Origin: Budorcas taxicolor
Lineage: Eukaryota; Chordata; Mammalia; Artiodactyla; Bovidae
NCBI RefSeq assembly: GCF_023091745.1
Contig: NC_068920.1
Span: 116,897,622-116,961,621 of the forward strand
DNA: 64,000 bases
Direction: 5' to 3'
A program made the translations under genes and the position numbers. The number at the start of each line of letters is the position of its first letter. Positions within the stretch are counted from its first letter, which is position 1. Shown piece by piece: positions 11,671 through 23,321 of this stretch. The notes below the pieces were generated by a model. That model had not been told where the DNA came from, searched no databases, and was given only the letters and a program-made list of their open reading frames with translations.

Positions 11671-12106
11671 GGATCGGGGGGACATATGTATACCTGTTAG
11701 GCAAATTATGTTGTTACTGTTGTTCAGTCACTCAGTCCTGTCTGACTCTGTGACCCCATGAACTGCAGCATGCCAGGCTTCCCTGTCCATCACCACCCCC
11801 CAGAACTTGCTCAAACTCATGTCCATGGAGTCAGTGATGCCATCCAACCATCTCATCCTCTGTCGACCCCTTCTCCTCCTGCCTTCAATCTTTCCCAGCA
11901 TCAGGGTCTTTTCTAATGAGTCAGCTCTTCACATCAGGTGGCCAAAGTATTCGAGATTCAGCTTTAGCATCAGTCCTTCCAATGTGTATTCAGGATTGAT
12001 TTCCTTTAGGATTGATCTCCTTGCAGTTGATGTATTGCAAAACAATTGCAATATTGTAAAATAATTATTCTCCAATCCAAATGAGTAAATTGATTAAAAA
12101 ATAAAA
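11671..12106 (+). mobile_element. Ruminant L1 3' end, split by a BovB fragment
   Basis: The left bit (GGGGACATATGTATACCTG) and the right bit (TTGATGTATTGCAAAACAA..CAATATTGTAAAATAATT, then an A-rich tail) are consecutive parts of the ruminant L1 3' UTR as I know it. They are separated by a minus-strand BovB 3' fragment at about 11714-12025, with GTTG repeated at both junctions (11710-11713 and 12026-12029). Confidence 0.7.
11714..12025 (-). mobile_element. BovB 3'-end fragment inside the L1 tail
   Basis: Minus-strand BovB terminus (TTGTTCAGTCACTCAGTC..GACTCTGTGACCCCATG) up to the block coding for the SNQSILKE region. It is 5'-truncated. The short TSD is GTTG. Confidence 0.88.
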
Positions 12107-13231
12107 GAGGATAATAAGGAGTCAGACTGGCCTGAATAAAGTGAATTCTATTGAGTTACAATGTTGTGACAGACTTTTTAAATTAAAATAATTTTACTCA
12201 AGGTAATTCAATATTTTTAAAGAAATTCTATATTTATGATATGTTACTTGGGAAATTCTAAGTATAAAAGGAAGAAATTTCAATTGTTTTAAAGGCAATT
12301 AAAATAAGTTGCTTATAACATAACTTATTTTAAATGTATTTCAAATTATTTGCACAGAGAATTTGCCCTCTTTCAGATGATTTTATAATATCAGAGCCAA
12401 ACATGACACATTCAGTTGAAAGGTTCATTTTTTAATTAACTATAGGTAGTTATACTAGTAAGCATTTTTCTCAATTTATCATTGGTGCCTTGGGAACTTT
12501 TTGTATCTTTATATGACTTATAATTGAGGCTTTGTATTCCATGGGGGCAATTGTGTTTCTTCATAACAAGATTCCTTTTACATTTTTAACAAAATTACTA
12601 TCAAAGACACTAATGGGATATTATCTTCTCTTTTTAAACTAGTTATGGGATTTCAATAGCGTATACTCCTTTGACATTATCTTTTTTTTTTTTTTCCACT
12701 GACAAGGAAAATAGTCAACCAATTATTTGCAGAGACATTTCTCTCTCTCCTTTTAAAAGTTTCCTATTTAGAATGTCCCCTAAATTTAGTTAAAGGACAA
12801 TCTTCTTTAAGTTTGAATCGGTTCTCAAAATTGATTTATTTCCCTGCTCCCCTGCTTTTATTATTGCTCCCATTCCCTGAGCTCAAAAATTCTTTATAAA
12901 TATTTTCATTTTAATTGCCTTAAGAAATCAAGTGTACAGGGTGTTGCTTCTGGGACAAGACACTTGACTTCCTTGGATATATAAATTTCATTTTGAAATA
13001 ACTCAATCGATATAAAATGGAGTTTATATCATCCCTGGAAATTAGAAAGAGTCCTTCCACCTGTCTGAAATTTAAAGAAATATTTTCAAAAGAAAATATG
13101 AAGGATGAATTGAGTACAATGGAGCACCAAAGGAATGTCGAGTGGGTTAATAAGGAAAGGCACCCTATCTTCTCTCATAGCTCCATTATTCACCTGCATT
13201 CTATTAGAGCAAAAAACAGAGATAAGGACAG
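12107..13231. other. AT-rich DNA, no gene seen
   Basis: No recognisable repeat or gene. The first part of a 166-residue plus frame (13017-13517) lies here, but its second half is BovB RT and the first half has no known similarity. The join is probably fortuitous. Confidence 0.5.
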
Positions 13232-13748
13232 ACTAAAAGTTATGACCAACCTAGATAGCATATTCAAAAGGAGATACATTACTTTGCTGAATAAGGTCCG
13301 TCTAGTCAAGCCTATGGTTTTTCCTGTGGTCATCTATGGATGTGAGTGTTGGACTGTGAAGAAAGCTGAGCACCAAAGAATTGATGCTTTTGAACTGTGG
13401 TGTTGGAGAAGACTCTTCAGAGTCCCTTGGACTGCAAGGACATCCAACCAGTCCATTCTGAAGGAGATTAGCCCTGGGATTTCTTTGGAAGGAATGATGC
13501 TAAAGCTGAAACTCTAGTAGTTTGGCTACCTCATGTGAAGAGTTGACTCATTGGAAAAGACTCTGATGCTGGGAGGGATTGGGGGCAGGAGGAGAAAGGG
13601 ACGACAGAGGATGAGATGGCTGGATGGCATCGCTGACTCGATGGACGTGAGTCTGAGTGAACTCCAGGAGTTGGTGATGGACAGCGAGGCCTGGCATGCT
13701 GTGATTCATGGGGTCGCAAAGAGTCTGACACGACTTAGCGACTGAACA
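13232..13748 (+). mobile_element. BovB LINE 3' fragment
   Basis: Starts within the MTNLDSIFKRR block and runs to the 3' terminus (GTCTGACACGACTTAGCGACTGAA). Landmarks are CECWTVKKAEHQRIDAFELWC and MRWLDGIADSMDVSLSELQ. It is 5'-truncated and the frame is broken once near 13516. Confidence 0.92.
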
Positions 13749-13954
13749 ACTTTTAGTGTGCTCAGTGGGGAGAAGATCTTACGACAGACAGAATACACAA
13801 TCTGCTCTACTGACATAGCAAGTGACAATCCTAACAATTGCCATACAGCTTGTTGCTACCCACTTTACAAGATACTCTGTATTTCCCCTACATTACATCA
13901 CCTCTGTCTGAAAAACCGGACTTCATTCTTCTTCTTCAAAATTAATACTTCACT

Positions 13955-14529
13955 TCAGTTCAGTTGCTCAATTGTGTCCAACTCTTTGGGAAACCATGAA
14001 TCACAGCACGCCAGGCCTCCCTGTCCATCATCATTACCCGGAGTTGACTCAAACTCACGACCATTGAGTTGGTGATGTCATCCCGCCATTTCATCCTCTG
14101 TCAATCCCTTTTCCTCCTGCCCCCAATTCCTCCCAGATTCAAGGTATTTTCCAATGAGTCAACTCTTCGAATGAGGTGGCCAAAGTACCTGAGTTTCAGC
14201 TTTAGCATCAGTCCTTCCAAAGAACACTCAGGGCTGATCTCCTTTAGAATGGACTATTTGCATCTCCTTGTAGTCCAAGGGACTCCCAAGAGTCTTCTCC
14301 AACAACACAGTTCAAAAGCATCAATTCTTTGGTGCTCAGCCTTCTTCATAGTCCGACTCTCAAACCCATACGTGACCACTGGAAAAATCATAGCCTTGAG
14401 TAGATGGACATTTGTTGGCAAAGTAATGTCTCTGCTTTTCAATATGCTATCTAGGTTGGTCATAACTTTCCTTCCAAGGATTAAGCGTCTTTTAATTTCA
14501 TGGCTGCAATCACCATCTGCAGTGATTTT
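13955..14529 (-). mobile_element. BovB LINE 3' fragment
   Basis: Minus-strand 3' end (TTCAGTTCAGTTGCTCAATTG at the left) reaching back to the ITADGDCSHEIK block. It abuts the 3' terminus of the next BovB at 14530 in the same orientation, so it probably inserted at or in the tail of that copy. Together with 13232-13748 it forms a close inverted pair. Confidence 0.9.
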
Positions 14530-17407
14530 CAGTTCAATTCAGTTCAGTCGTGTCCGACTCTTTGTGACCCCATGAATCACAGCATGCCAGGCCTCCCTAT
14601 CCATCACCTTCTCCCGGAGTTCACTCAGACTCACATCCATCGAGTCTGTGATGCCATCCAGCCATCTCATCCTCGGTCATCCCCTTCTTCTCCTGCCCCC
14701 AATCCCTCCCAGTATCAGAGTCTTTTCCAATGAGTCAACTCTTCACATGAGGTGGTCAAAGTACTGGAGCTTCAGCCTGAGGATCATCCCTTCCAAAGAA
14801 ATCCCAGGGTTGATCTCCTTCAGAATGGACTGGTTGGATCTTCTTGCAGTCCAGGGGATTCTCAAGAGTCTTCTTCAACACCACAGTTCAAAAGCATCAA
14901 TTCTTCAGCACTCAGCCTTCTTCACAGTCCAACTCTCACATACATACATGACTACTGGAAAAACCATAGCCTTGACTAGACAGACTTTAGTCAGCAAAGT
15001 AATGTCTCTGCTTTTGAATATACTATCTAGGTTGATCATAACTTTTCTTCCAAGGAGTAAGCGTCTTTTAATTTCATGGCTGCAGTCACCATCTGCAGTC
15101 ATTTTGGACCCCAGAAAAATAAAGTCTGACATTGTTTCCACTGTTTCCCCATCTATTTCCCATGAAGTGATGGGATCGGATGCCATAATCTGCATTTTCT
15201 GAATGTTGAGCTTTAAGCCAGCGTTTTCGCTCTCCTCTTTCACTTTTATCAAGAGGCTTTTAAGCTCCTCTTCACTTTCTGCCATAAGGGTGGTGTCATC
15301 TGCATATCTGAGGTTATTGATATTTTTCCCAGCAATCTTGATTCCAGGTTGTGCTTCTTCCAGACCAGCATTTCTCATGATGTACTCTGCATAGAAGTTA
15401 AATAAGCAAGGTGACAATATACAGACTTGTTGTACTCCTTTTCCTATTTGGAAGTAGTCTGTTGTTCCAGGTGTACTTCTACCTGTTGCTTCTTGACCTG
15501 CATATAGGTTTTTCAAGAGGCAAGTCAAGTGGTCTGGTATTCACATCTCTTGAAGAATTATCCACAGTTTATTGTGATCCACACAGCCAAAGACTTTGGC
15601 ATAATCAATAAAGCAGAAATAGATGTTTTTCTGGAACTCTCTTGCTTTCTCAATGATCCAGCAGATGTTGGCCATTTGATTTCTGGTTCCTCTGCCTTTT
15701 CTAAAACCTGCTTGAACATCTGGAAGTTCACACTTCATGTATTGCTGAAGCCGGGCTTGGAGAATTTTGAGCATTAATTTACTAGCGTGTGAGATGAGTG
15801 CAATTGTGCAGTAGTTTAGTATTCTTTGGCATTGCCGTTCTTTAGGATTGGAATGAAAACTGATCTTTTCCAGTCCTGTGGCCACTGCTGAGTTTTCCAA
15901 TTTTTTTGGCATATTGAGTGCAGCACTTTCACAGCATCATCTTTCGGGATTTGAAACAGCCACTGGAATTCCATTACCTCTACTAGCTTTGTTCATAGTG
16001 ATGCTTTCTAAGGCCCACTTAACTTCACATTCCAGGATGTCTGGCTCTAGGTGAGTGACCACACCACCATGATTATCTTGGTCGTGAAGATCTTTTTTGT
16101 ACAATTCTTCTGTGTATTCTTGTCACCTCTTGTTAATATCTTCTTCTGTTAGGTCCATACCATTTGTGTCCTTTATCAAGCCCATCTTTGCATGAAATGT
16201 TCTCTTGATATCTCTAATTTTCTTGAAGAGATCTCTAGTCATTTTCATTCTGTTCTTTCCTCTATTTCTTTGCATTGATTGCTGAGGAAAGCTTTCTTAT
16301 CTCTACTTGCTATTCTTTGGAACTCTGCATTCAGATGCTTGTATCTTTTCTTTTCCGCTTTGCTTTTCTCTTTTCTTCTTTTCACAGCTATTTGTTAGGT
16401 CTCCTCAGACAGCCATTTTGCTTTTTGCATTTCTTTGCAATGGGGATGGTCTTGATCCCTGTCATCGTGTAGAATGTCATGAACCTCCATCCATAGTTCA
16501 TCAGGCACTCTGTGTATCAGATCTATTTCCTTAAATCTATTTCTCACTTCCACTGTATAATCATAAGGTATTTGATTTAGGTCATACCTGAATGGTCTAG
16601 TGGTTTTCCCCACTTTCTTCAATTGAAGTCTGTATTGGCAATAAGGAGCTCATGATCTGAGCCACAGTCGGCTCGTGGTCTTGTTTTTGCCGACTATAAA
16701 GAGCTTCTCCATCTTTGGCTGCAAATAATATAATCAATGTGATTTCGGTGTTGACCATCTGGTGATGTCCATGTGTAGAGTATTCTCTTGTGTTGTTGGA
16801 AGAGGGTGTTTGCTATGACCAGTGTGTTCTCTTTGCAAAATTCTATTAGCCTTTGCCTTGCTTCATTCCGTATTCCAAGGCCAAATTTGCCTGTTACTCC
16901 AGGTGTTTCTTGACTTCCTACTTTTGCATTCCAGTCCCCTATAATGAAAAGGAAATCTTTTTGGGTGTTAATTCTAAAAGGTCTTGTTCAGCCTAGTTCA
17001 GTCGTTCAGTCGTGTCTGACTCTTTATGACTCCATGAATCACAGCACGCCAGGCCTTCCTGTCCATCACCAACTCCTGAAGTTCACTCAGATTCACATCC
17101 ATCGAGTCAGTGGTGCCATCCAGCCATCTCATCCTCTGTCTTGTAGGTCTTCATAGATCCGTTCAACGTCAGCTTCTCAGCACTACTGTTTGGGGCCTAG
17201 ACTTGGATATCCGTGATATTGAATGGTTTGCCTTGGAAATGAACAGAGATCATTCTGTCGTTTATTAAATTGCATCCAAGTACTGCATTTTGAACTCTTT
17301 TGTTGACCATGGTGGCTCTCTGTTTCTTCTAAGGGATTCCTGCCCACAGTAGTAGATATAATGGTCATCTGAGTTAAATTCACCCATTCTGGTCCATTTT
17401 AGTTTGC
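14530..17407 (-). mobile_element. BovB LINE, long copy lacking the 5' end
   Basis: Minus-strand copy of about 2.7 kb once the nested piece is removed. It covers the 3' terminus, the whole RT (frames at 14905-15528 and 15541-15912 with NNLRYADDTTLMAESEEELK, NIYFCFIDYAKVFG and GTRNQMANICWIIEKA), the KKVGKTTRPFRYDLNQIPYDY linker (16395-16622) and the C-terminal part of the endonuclease to about 17407. Frameshifts and stops make it inactive. It is interrupted at 16988-17137. Confidence 0.92.
16988..17137 (-). mobile_element. BovB 3'-end fragment nested in BovB
   Basis: A 150-bp BovB 3' terminus with the 7-bp direct repeat GTCTTGT on both sides (16981-16987 and 17138-17144). It splits the endonuclease region of the host BovB. 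The host sequence is continuous once it is removed. Confidence 0.9.
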
Positions 17408-17474
17408 TACTTCACTATAGATCAAATCGTCTGTCACATGGTCTCAGAGCTATTCTGTCTTCCCATTGCAATAT

Positions 17475-17694
17475 AGGGTTTTCCTCGTAGCTCAGTTGGT
17501 AAAGAATCTACCTGCAATGCAGGACTTCAATTCCTGGGTTCGATTTCATGGTCGGGAAGATCCCCTGGAGAAGGAAATGGCAATCCACTCCAGTATTCTT
17601 GCCTGGAATATCCCATGGACAGAGGAGCCTGGTGGGCTACAGTCCATGGGGTCCCAAGAGTCAGACATGATTTAGCAACTAAATCACCACCACT
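17475..17694 (+). mobile_element. Bov-tA SINE with 9-bp TSD
   Basis: The tRNA-Glu-like head (TAGCTCAGTTGGTAAAGAATC, B-box-like GGTTCGATTTC) and the Bov-A body are both complete. A perfect TSD TTGCAATAT lies at 17466-17474 and 17695-17703. The tail is a short CACCACCAC tract. Confidence 0.95.
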
Positions 17695-17703
17695 TTGCAA
17701 TAT

Positions 17704-18370
17704 TGCCGGGATTTATTGTTTGTTTGGATAATACTATGGTTAATGTCAGTCTCACATTAGAATGAAACCGTGAAAGTAGGGCTTTCATGTACTTTTGCTT
17801 ATCATTTTATAGCTAATACAAGTTGAGTATATCATTGATGATCAATAAATACATGTTGAAGGAATTATTTATTAGTGGTGCTGAGATAACAAGGATTGAA
17901 TGTACCATAAGAAACAACCTGAAACTGAGTATTAGGAACCACCGCCCTAAAGTCCTTTAGTAATTCCTTGCCACAGGCAATGTTTTCTTTGTCTGTCATT
18001 CTAAGACTGTAGATTATCCCAAGATTGTTTATTTTCTTTTTCCAGGGCTACCTCAGGTTTTAGTCTATCAAATCCTGTTCTTGTAGAGTAAATAATAGGG
18101 ATTTTTTTTTCTTTATTTGTGCTTTTCCATATTTTTAATATGACCTAGCTGTTAGATGAAGATTCTCCCATTTACATCCAAGGCCTCAGAAAGCTATTTC
18201 CTAAATTTAGTTCCACATTCGTCTGATATAAGTAAAGCTGGCAAAATGTGAAGTCAGAGCAATAAATATTTTTTTCTGAATATATATTTATATTTTATAG
18301 AAATACATGTATGTATGAAATTAAGAGCAGTTACCACATAATGGTGATTATTTTATTATTACAGACATCT
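17704..18370. other. Unassigned AT-rich DNA
   Basis: Nothing recognisable. It contains ordinary low-complexity tracts such as a T(9) near 18103. Confidence 0.5.
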
Positions 18371-18382
18371 ATAGTTCCTAAA

Positions 18383-19742
18383 GACATACCAAAGAAAGGC
18401 AATGCCAAATAATGCTCAAACTACTGCACAGTTACACTCATCTCACACGCTAGTAAACTCATGCTCAAAATTTTCCAAGCCAGGCTTCAGCAATACGTGA
18501 ACTGTGAACTTCCAGATGTTCAAGCTGGTTTTAGAAAAGGCAGAGGAACCAGAGATCAAATTGCCAACATCTGCTGGATCATTGAGAAAGCAAGAGAGTT
18601 CCAGAAAAACATCTATTTCTGCTTTATTGACTATGACAAAGCCTTTGACTGGGTGGACCACAATAAACTGTGGAGAATCTTCAAGAGGTGGGAATACCAG
18701 ACCACCTGACTTACCTCTTGAGAAATCTATATGCAGGTCAAGAAGCAAGAGTTAGAACTAGACCTGGAACAACAGACTGCTTCCAAATAGGAAAAGGATT
18801 ACGTCAAGGCTGTATATTGTCACCCTGTTTATTTAACTTCTATGCAGAGTACATCATGAGAAATGCTGGTCTGGAAGAAACACAAGCTGGAATCAAGATT
18901 GCTGGGATAAATATCAATAACCTCAGATATGTAGAAATATCAATAGCCTCAGATGTGCAGATGACACACTTATGTCAAAAAGTGAAGAGGAACTAAAAAG
19001 AGTCTTGATGAAAGTGAAAATGGAGAGTGAAAAAGTTGACTTAAAGCTCAACATTCAGAAAATGATGATCATGGCATCCGGTCCCATCACTTCATGGGAA
19101 AAAGATGCGGAACTTGTGGAAACAGAGTCAGACTTTATTGGGGGGGGGGGGGGGGGGGGCTCCAAAATCACTGAAAATGGTGACTTCAGCCCTGAAATTA
19201 AAAGATGCTTGCTCCTTGGAAGGAAAGTTATGACCAACCTACATAGCATATTGAAAAGCAGAGACATTACTTTGCCAGCTAAGGTTCGTCTAGTCAAGCC
19301 TATGGTTTTTCCAGTGGTCATGTATGGATGTGAGAGTTGGACTGTGAAGAAAGCTGAGCACCAAAGAATTGATGCTTTTGAACTGTGGTGTTGGAGAAGA
19401 CTCTTGAGAGTCCCTTGGACTGCAAGGAGATCCAACCAGTCCATTCTGAAGAAGATCAGCCCTGGGATTTCTTTGGAAGGAATGATGCTAAAGCTGAAGC
19501 TCCAGTACTTTGACCACCTCATGAGAAGATTTGACTCATTGGAAAAGACTCTGATGCTGGGAGGGATTGGGGGTAGGTGGAGAAGGGGATGACAGAGGAT
19601 CAGATGACTTGATGGCATCACTGACTCGATGGATGTGAGTCTGAGTGAACTCCAGGAGTTGGTGATGGATAGAGAGGCCTGGAGTGCTGCAATTCACGAT
19701 GTCGCAAAGAGTCAGACATGACTGAGCGATTGAACTGAACTG
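18383..19742 (+). mobile_element. BovB LINE, 5'-truncated, with 12-bp TSD
   Basis: Perfect TSD ATAGTTCCTAAA (18371-18382 and 19743-19754) defines a 1,360-bp insertion that starts at the PKKGNAK codons of the RT and runs to the 3' end. Landmarks are FRKGRGTRDQIANICWIIEK, FCFIDYDKAFDWVDHNKLW, GCILSPCLFNFYAEYIMRNA and CESWTVKKAEHQRIDAFELWC. Two oddities are a 26-bp local duplication just before the YADD codons (units starting 18909 and 18935) and a G(20) run at 19140-19159. Confidence 0.95.
19140..19159. repeat. G(20) homopolymer inside BovB
   Basis: Twenty consecutive G where other BovB copies have a T-rich stretch followed by GGGCTCC (compare 10840 and 46170). It translates to a poly-Gly insert in the RT frame. 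It could form a G-quadruplex, or be partly a sequencing or assembly effect. Confidence 0.85.
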
Positions 19743-19938
19743 ATAGTTCCTAAAATTCTTACAGAGTAATACTTATGTGATAACTGAAAAGTTACATCAA
19801 AAAATGCTTTCAGGAAATTCAGTTTTGATAATGATCTTTTTTCCTGCTTAATCCTTTTTTTTTTAAAAAATAAAGCAATACACATATATCTATTTTGATG
19901 CAGATTTTTAAATATGACCTTAAATTATATCAATTTTT

Positions 19939-20297
19939 TAAGACTCTTGAGAGTCCCTTGGACTGCAAGGAGATCCAATCCGTACATTTTAAAGGAGATC
20001 AGCCCTGGGTGTTCTTTGGAAGGAATGATGCTCAAACTGAAACTCTGGTACTTTGGCCATCTCATGGGAAGAGTTGACTCATTGGAAAAGACTCTAATGC
20101 TGGGAGGAATTGGGGACAGGAGGAAAAGAGGATAACAGAGGATGAGATGGCTGGATGGCATCACCAACTCGATGGATGTGAGTTTGAGTGAACTCTGGGA
20201 GTTGGTGATGGACAGGGAGGCTTGGCCTGGTGCGATTCATGGGGTCGCAAAGAGTCAGACACGACTGAGCGACTGGGTGGAACTGAACTGAACTGAA
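19939..20297 (+). mobile_element. BovB 3' fragment
   Basis: Begins within the RRLLRVPWTARRSN codons and ends with the BovB 3' terminus (GAACTGAACTGAACTGAA). The A/T-rich left flank is not BovB. The copy is 5'-truncated and about 360 bp long. Confidence 0.92.
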
Positions 20298-20410
20298 TGA
20301 TAATGACGTATCCTGAAAATTGATTCACACTATTATATTAAAATGCTTAAAACACAGCAGGCTTTATATTTTATCTATTTTCTCCTATCCAGCTTTAATT
20401 TACTATCTCT

Positions 20411-20620
20411 CCACTGGTCTCCCTGGTGGCTCAGAGGTTAAAGCGCCTGCCTCCAATACAGGAGACCTGGGTTTGATCCCTGGGTCCGGAAGACCCCCTG
20501 GAGAAGGAAATGGCAACCCACTCCAGTATTCATGCCTGGAGAATCCAGTGGACGGAGGAGCCTTGTAGGCTCCAGCCCACGGGGTCGCAAAGAGTTGGAC
20601 ATGACTGAGCAACTTCACTT
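20411..20620 (+). mobile_element. Bov-tA SINE
   Basis: Well-preserved tRNA-like head (CTCCCTGGTGGCTCAGAGG, GGTTTGATCCCTGGGTC) and body (GGAGAAGGAAATGGCAACCC, CACGGGGTCGCAAAGAGTTG), ending in ACTTCACTTAAACTT. A short flanking repeat CCACTG may be the TSD. It looks younger than most SINEs here. Confidence 0.93.
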
Positions 20621-20840
20621 AAACTTAAACCACTGAATACATGATTAGAAAAAATAAGACCCTGATATTCCTATGCCACTTTAACTTTTCTACTGAGGAA
20701 ATCAAACACTGAAGTAGGCAAGACAGTTTTTCATCCCAAGATAAATTTCTTCTGCACTGATGAATCCATTCAATTTAGTTAACGTCATGCTAACTGGAAC
20801 CTCCATACATATCTTTGCCCTCCACTGAGCTCCACTGATT

Positions 20841-21757
20841 ACAAACAGGGAAAGGAGTACATCAAGGCTACATACTGTCACCTTGTTTATGTAACTTATA
20901 TGCAGAATATGTCATGTAAAATGGGGGCTGGATGAAACACAAGCTGGAATCAAGATTGCTGGGAGAAATATCAATAACCTCAGATATGCAGATGACACCA
21001 GACTTATGGCAGAAAGTGAAGATTAATTAAATAGCCTTTTGATAATAGTGAAAGAGGAGAGTGAAAACATTGACTTAAAACTCAATATTTAGAAAACTAA
21101 GATCATGGCATCTGGTCTCATCTCTTCATGGCAAATAAATGGGGAAACAATGGAACCAGTGAAAGACTGTATTTTGGGGGGCTCCCAAAATCATTGCAGA
21201 TGGTGACTGCAGTCATGAAATCAAAAAACACTTGCTCCTTGGAAGAAAAGCTATTACGACCTAGATGACATATTAAAAAGCACAGACATTAGTTTGCCAA
21301 CAAAGGTCCATCTAGTCAAAGCTATGGTTTTTCCAGTAGTCATGTATGGATGTGAGAGTTGGACTATAAAGAAAGCTGAGCACCAAAGTGTTGATGCTTT
21401 TGAACCGTGGTGTTGGAGAAGACTCTTGAGAGTCCCTTGGATGGCAAGGGGATCAAACCAGTCCATCCTAAAGGAAATCAATCCTGAATTTTCATTGGAA
21501 GGACTAATGCTGAAACTGAAACTCCAATACTTTGGCCACCTGGCTTGAAGAACTGACTCGTTTGCAAAGATCCCGATGCTGGGAAAAATTGAAGGCAGGA
21601 GAAGGGGACAAAAAAGAGTGAGATGGTTGGATGGCAACACCAACTCAATGGACATGAGTTTGAACAAGCTCCAGGAGTTGGCGATGGATAGGTAAGCCTG
21701 AAGTGCTGCAGTTCATGGGGTTGCAGAGTCTGACACTACTTAGCAACTAACTGAACT
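20841..21757 (+). mobile_element. BovB LINE, 5'-truncated
   Basis: Starts in the GKGVHQGC-type RT motif B region and ends at about 21757 with a decayed CTAACTGAACTGA tail. It contains the NNLRYADDTRLMAES-type motif C region, though AAT TAA codons break it soon after. It is a diverged older copy. Confidence 0.9.
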
Positions 21758-22691
21758 GAGCTTCACTTCTGTGCCATTGCTTATCTACAAAAGGGAGGTA
21801 TTTTCCAGTATAGATGCTGTGTAAAGCAATTGGCTCTCCACTCTTTGCTGTGTCATTCACTGAATCTGCACCAGACCTTTCTTATAGCCATGGCATTAAC
21901 TAGACTTTTCTAATTCTCTGACTGACTTTCCCTGAAGGCTGAGAGTTGGGGAAAGGGGGGTTGCCTTTCTGCATCAAAGATAGATTGCAGTGAATAAAAG
22001 TACCATGAGGTGAAAGTCAATGTTCTAAACTAGGTGTTATAAACAACTGATTAATTTCCAGCCTAATAAATTGAAATCCATATAGTTCAGAGCAAAAATA
22101 AAAGGAAAGAAAACTAAAGAAAATAGAAAGCAGAAACCAAAATAAAAAACAGACCCTAAAATGTGTCTTGAATTTTAATGACCATTAGAGAAACAGGAGA
22201 CAGGGTCTGCAAGGTAAGTTTAGGTTTCAAATTAGTATTACCCATATGCTCTAAAAAACCCCAGATTGTGACATTTAGTTTAGAACACCTTTGAGTAGTA
22301 ATTCTCCATGTTGCATACATATATAATAAAACTAAACAATGAATGTTTAGGAGTGAAAATATAAAAAAAAATAATTTCAGGAGTATCTACTTTTGGGTTT
22401 AAGAAAGAGGAATGCAATTGATAACATATTGGTAATATTTTATTGTTTACATAAAATAAGCATACTGAGGTTTTTAGATTTAAAATATTTTTTGAATTGT
22501 CTGTTAATATATATATTAATAATTTAAATTTTAAGCAAAATTTTCTCCAGTTAAACAATTTGTGTGGTGTCATTCTAGATGCATCAAAAACATTAAGAAA
22601 AAGTTAATACTTTCCATAAAATTTTAAAATAATAACTTTATTTTAATTAAAAGATAAATGAAAATTAGAATAATCTGTGTCCCATAAGAAA
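21758..22691. other. Unassigned AT-rich DNA
   Basis: No gene or repeat recognised. The 97-residue minus frame (22280-22573) is AT-driven and shows no domain. Confidence 0.5.
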
Positions 22692-22943
22692 ACAGAATTC
22701 TCCAGGCAAGAATACTGGAGTGGGTAGACTTTCCCTTCTCCAGGTGATCTTCCCAACCCAGAAATTGAACCTAGGTTTTCCACATTGCAGGCAGGGTCTT
22801 TACCAGGTGTGCTACAGGGAAGCCCAAGACTACTGGAGTGGGTAGCCTATCCCTTCTCCAAGGGATCTTCCTGACCCAGGGATCAAATATGGGGTCTCTG
22901 CATTGCAGGTGGATTCTTTATCAACTGAGCTATGAAGGAAGCC
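22692..22943 (-). mobile_element. Bov-tA SINE with duplicated head half
   Basis: Two consecutive minus-strand copies of the Bov-tA 5' half. Each has TACTGGAGTGGGTAG..CTT, a GATCTTCC.AACCCAG stretch, and the reverse complement of the tRNA-like head (CTTTACCAGGTGTGCTAC and CTTTATCAACTGAGCTATG). This is either a tandem duplication or two independent insertions at one site. Confidence 0.85.
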
Positions 22944-23321
22944 AGGAAACAGCTAACACTCATTATTTTATTTTAAAATGTATTTATATTTAAATTTTAT
23001 TTTTTGAACTTTTAATAGACTTATGTGGTACAAAGATCAAAAAGTACAAAGAATAGTTATCTTAAAAGACTATGAAAATACCGGCGCCCACTGTGCGGCC
23101 TCTGAGCCGGAGCCGGCCTGAGCAGTGCCCTCAGCACCACCCTCTTTCCAAGACCCTAGGCACTCGCGTGGATCTTCACACGTCCCCCACTATCCCAGGT
23201 CCGCCTATCCCACGCGGCCAGCTTTCTGCACACCAGTCCTGCCGGGGTCCATGTCTTGTCTTGCCAGCAGGACTTGGGCTGGAGCCTGAGCTGTAGCTGG
23301 CGCCATGTTGGTGATGGGCAT

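Noticed and set aside
13017..13517. 166-residue frame as a novel gene
   Set aside because: Its second half is BovB RT (CECWTVKKAEHQRIDAFELWC). The first half is unrelated upstream DNA fused by chance at the insertion point.
13232..13757. ACTAAAAGTT at 13232 and its reverse complement AACTTTTAGT at 13748 flank a BovB fragment
   Set aside because: A LINE should carry direct repeats, not inverted ones. Part of the left copy is BovB sequence itself, so the match is most likely chance.
17475..17560. tRNA-like sequence (TAGCTCAGTTGGTAAAG..GGTTCGATT) as a real tRNA gene
   Set aside because: It is the tRNA-derived head of a Bov-tA SINE, continues into the Bov-A body and is bounded by a TSD.
22692..22943. 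Short spaced repeats resembling a CRISPR-like array
   Set aside because: There are only two units and both are recognisable Bov-tA halves. CRISPR arrays are not expected in a mammalian genome.
23072..23296. GC-rich block read as a CpG-island promoter of a new gene
   Set aside because: It lies inside the retrocopy TSD and leads straight to the HSPA4-like ATG, so it is transported 5' UTR and not a native promoter.
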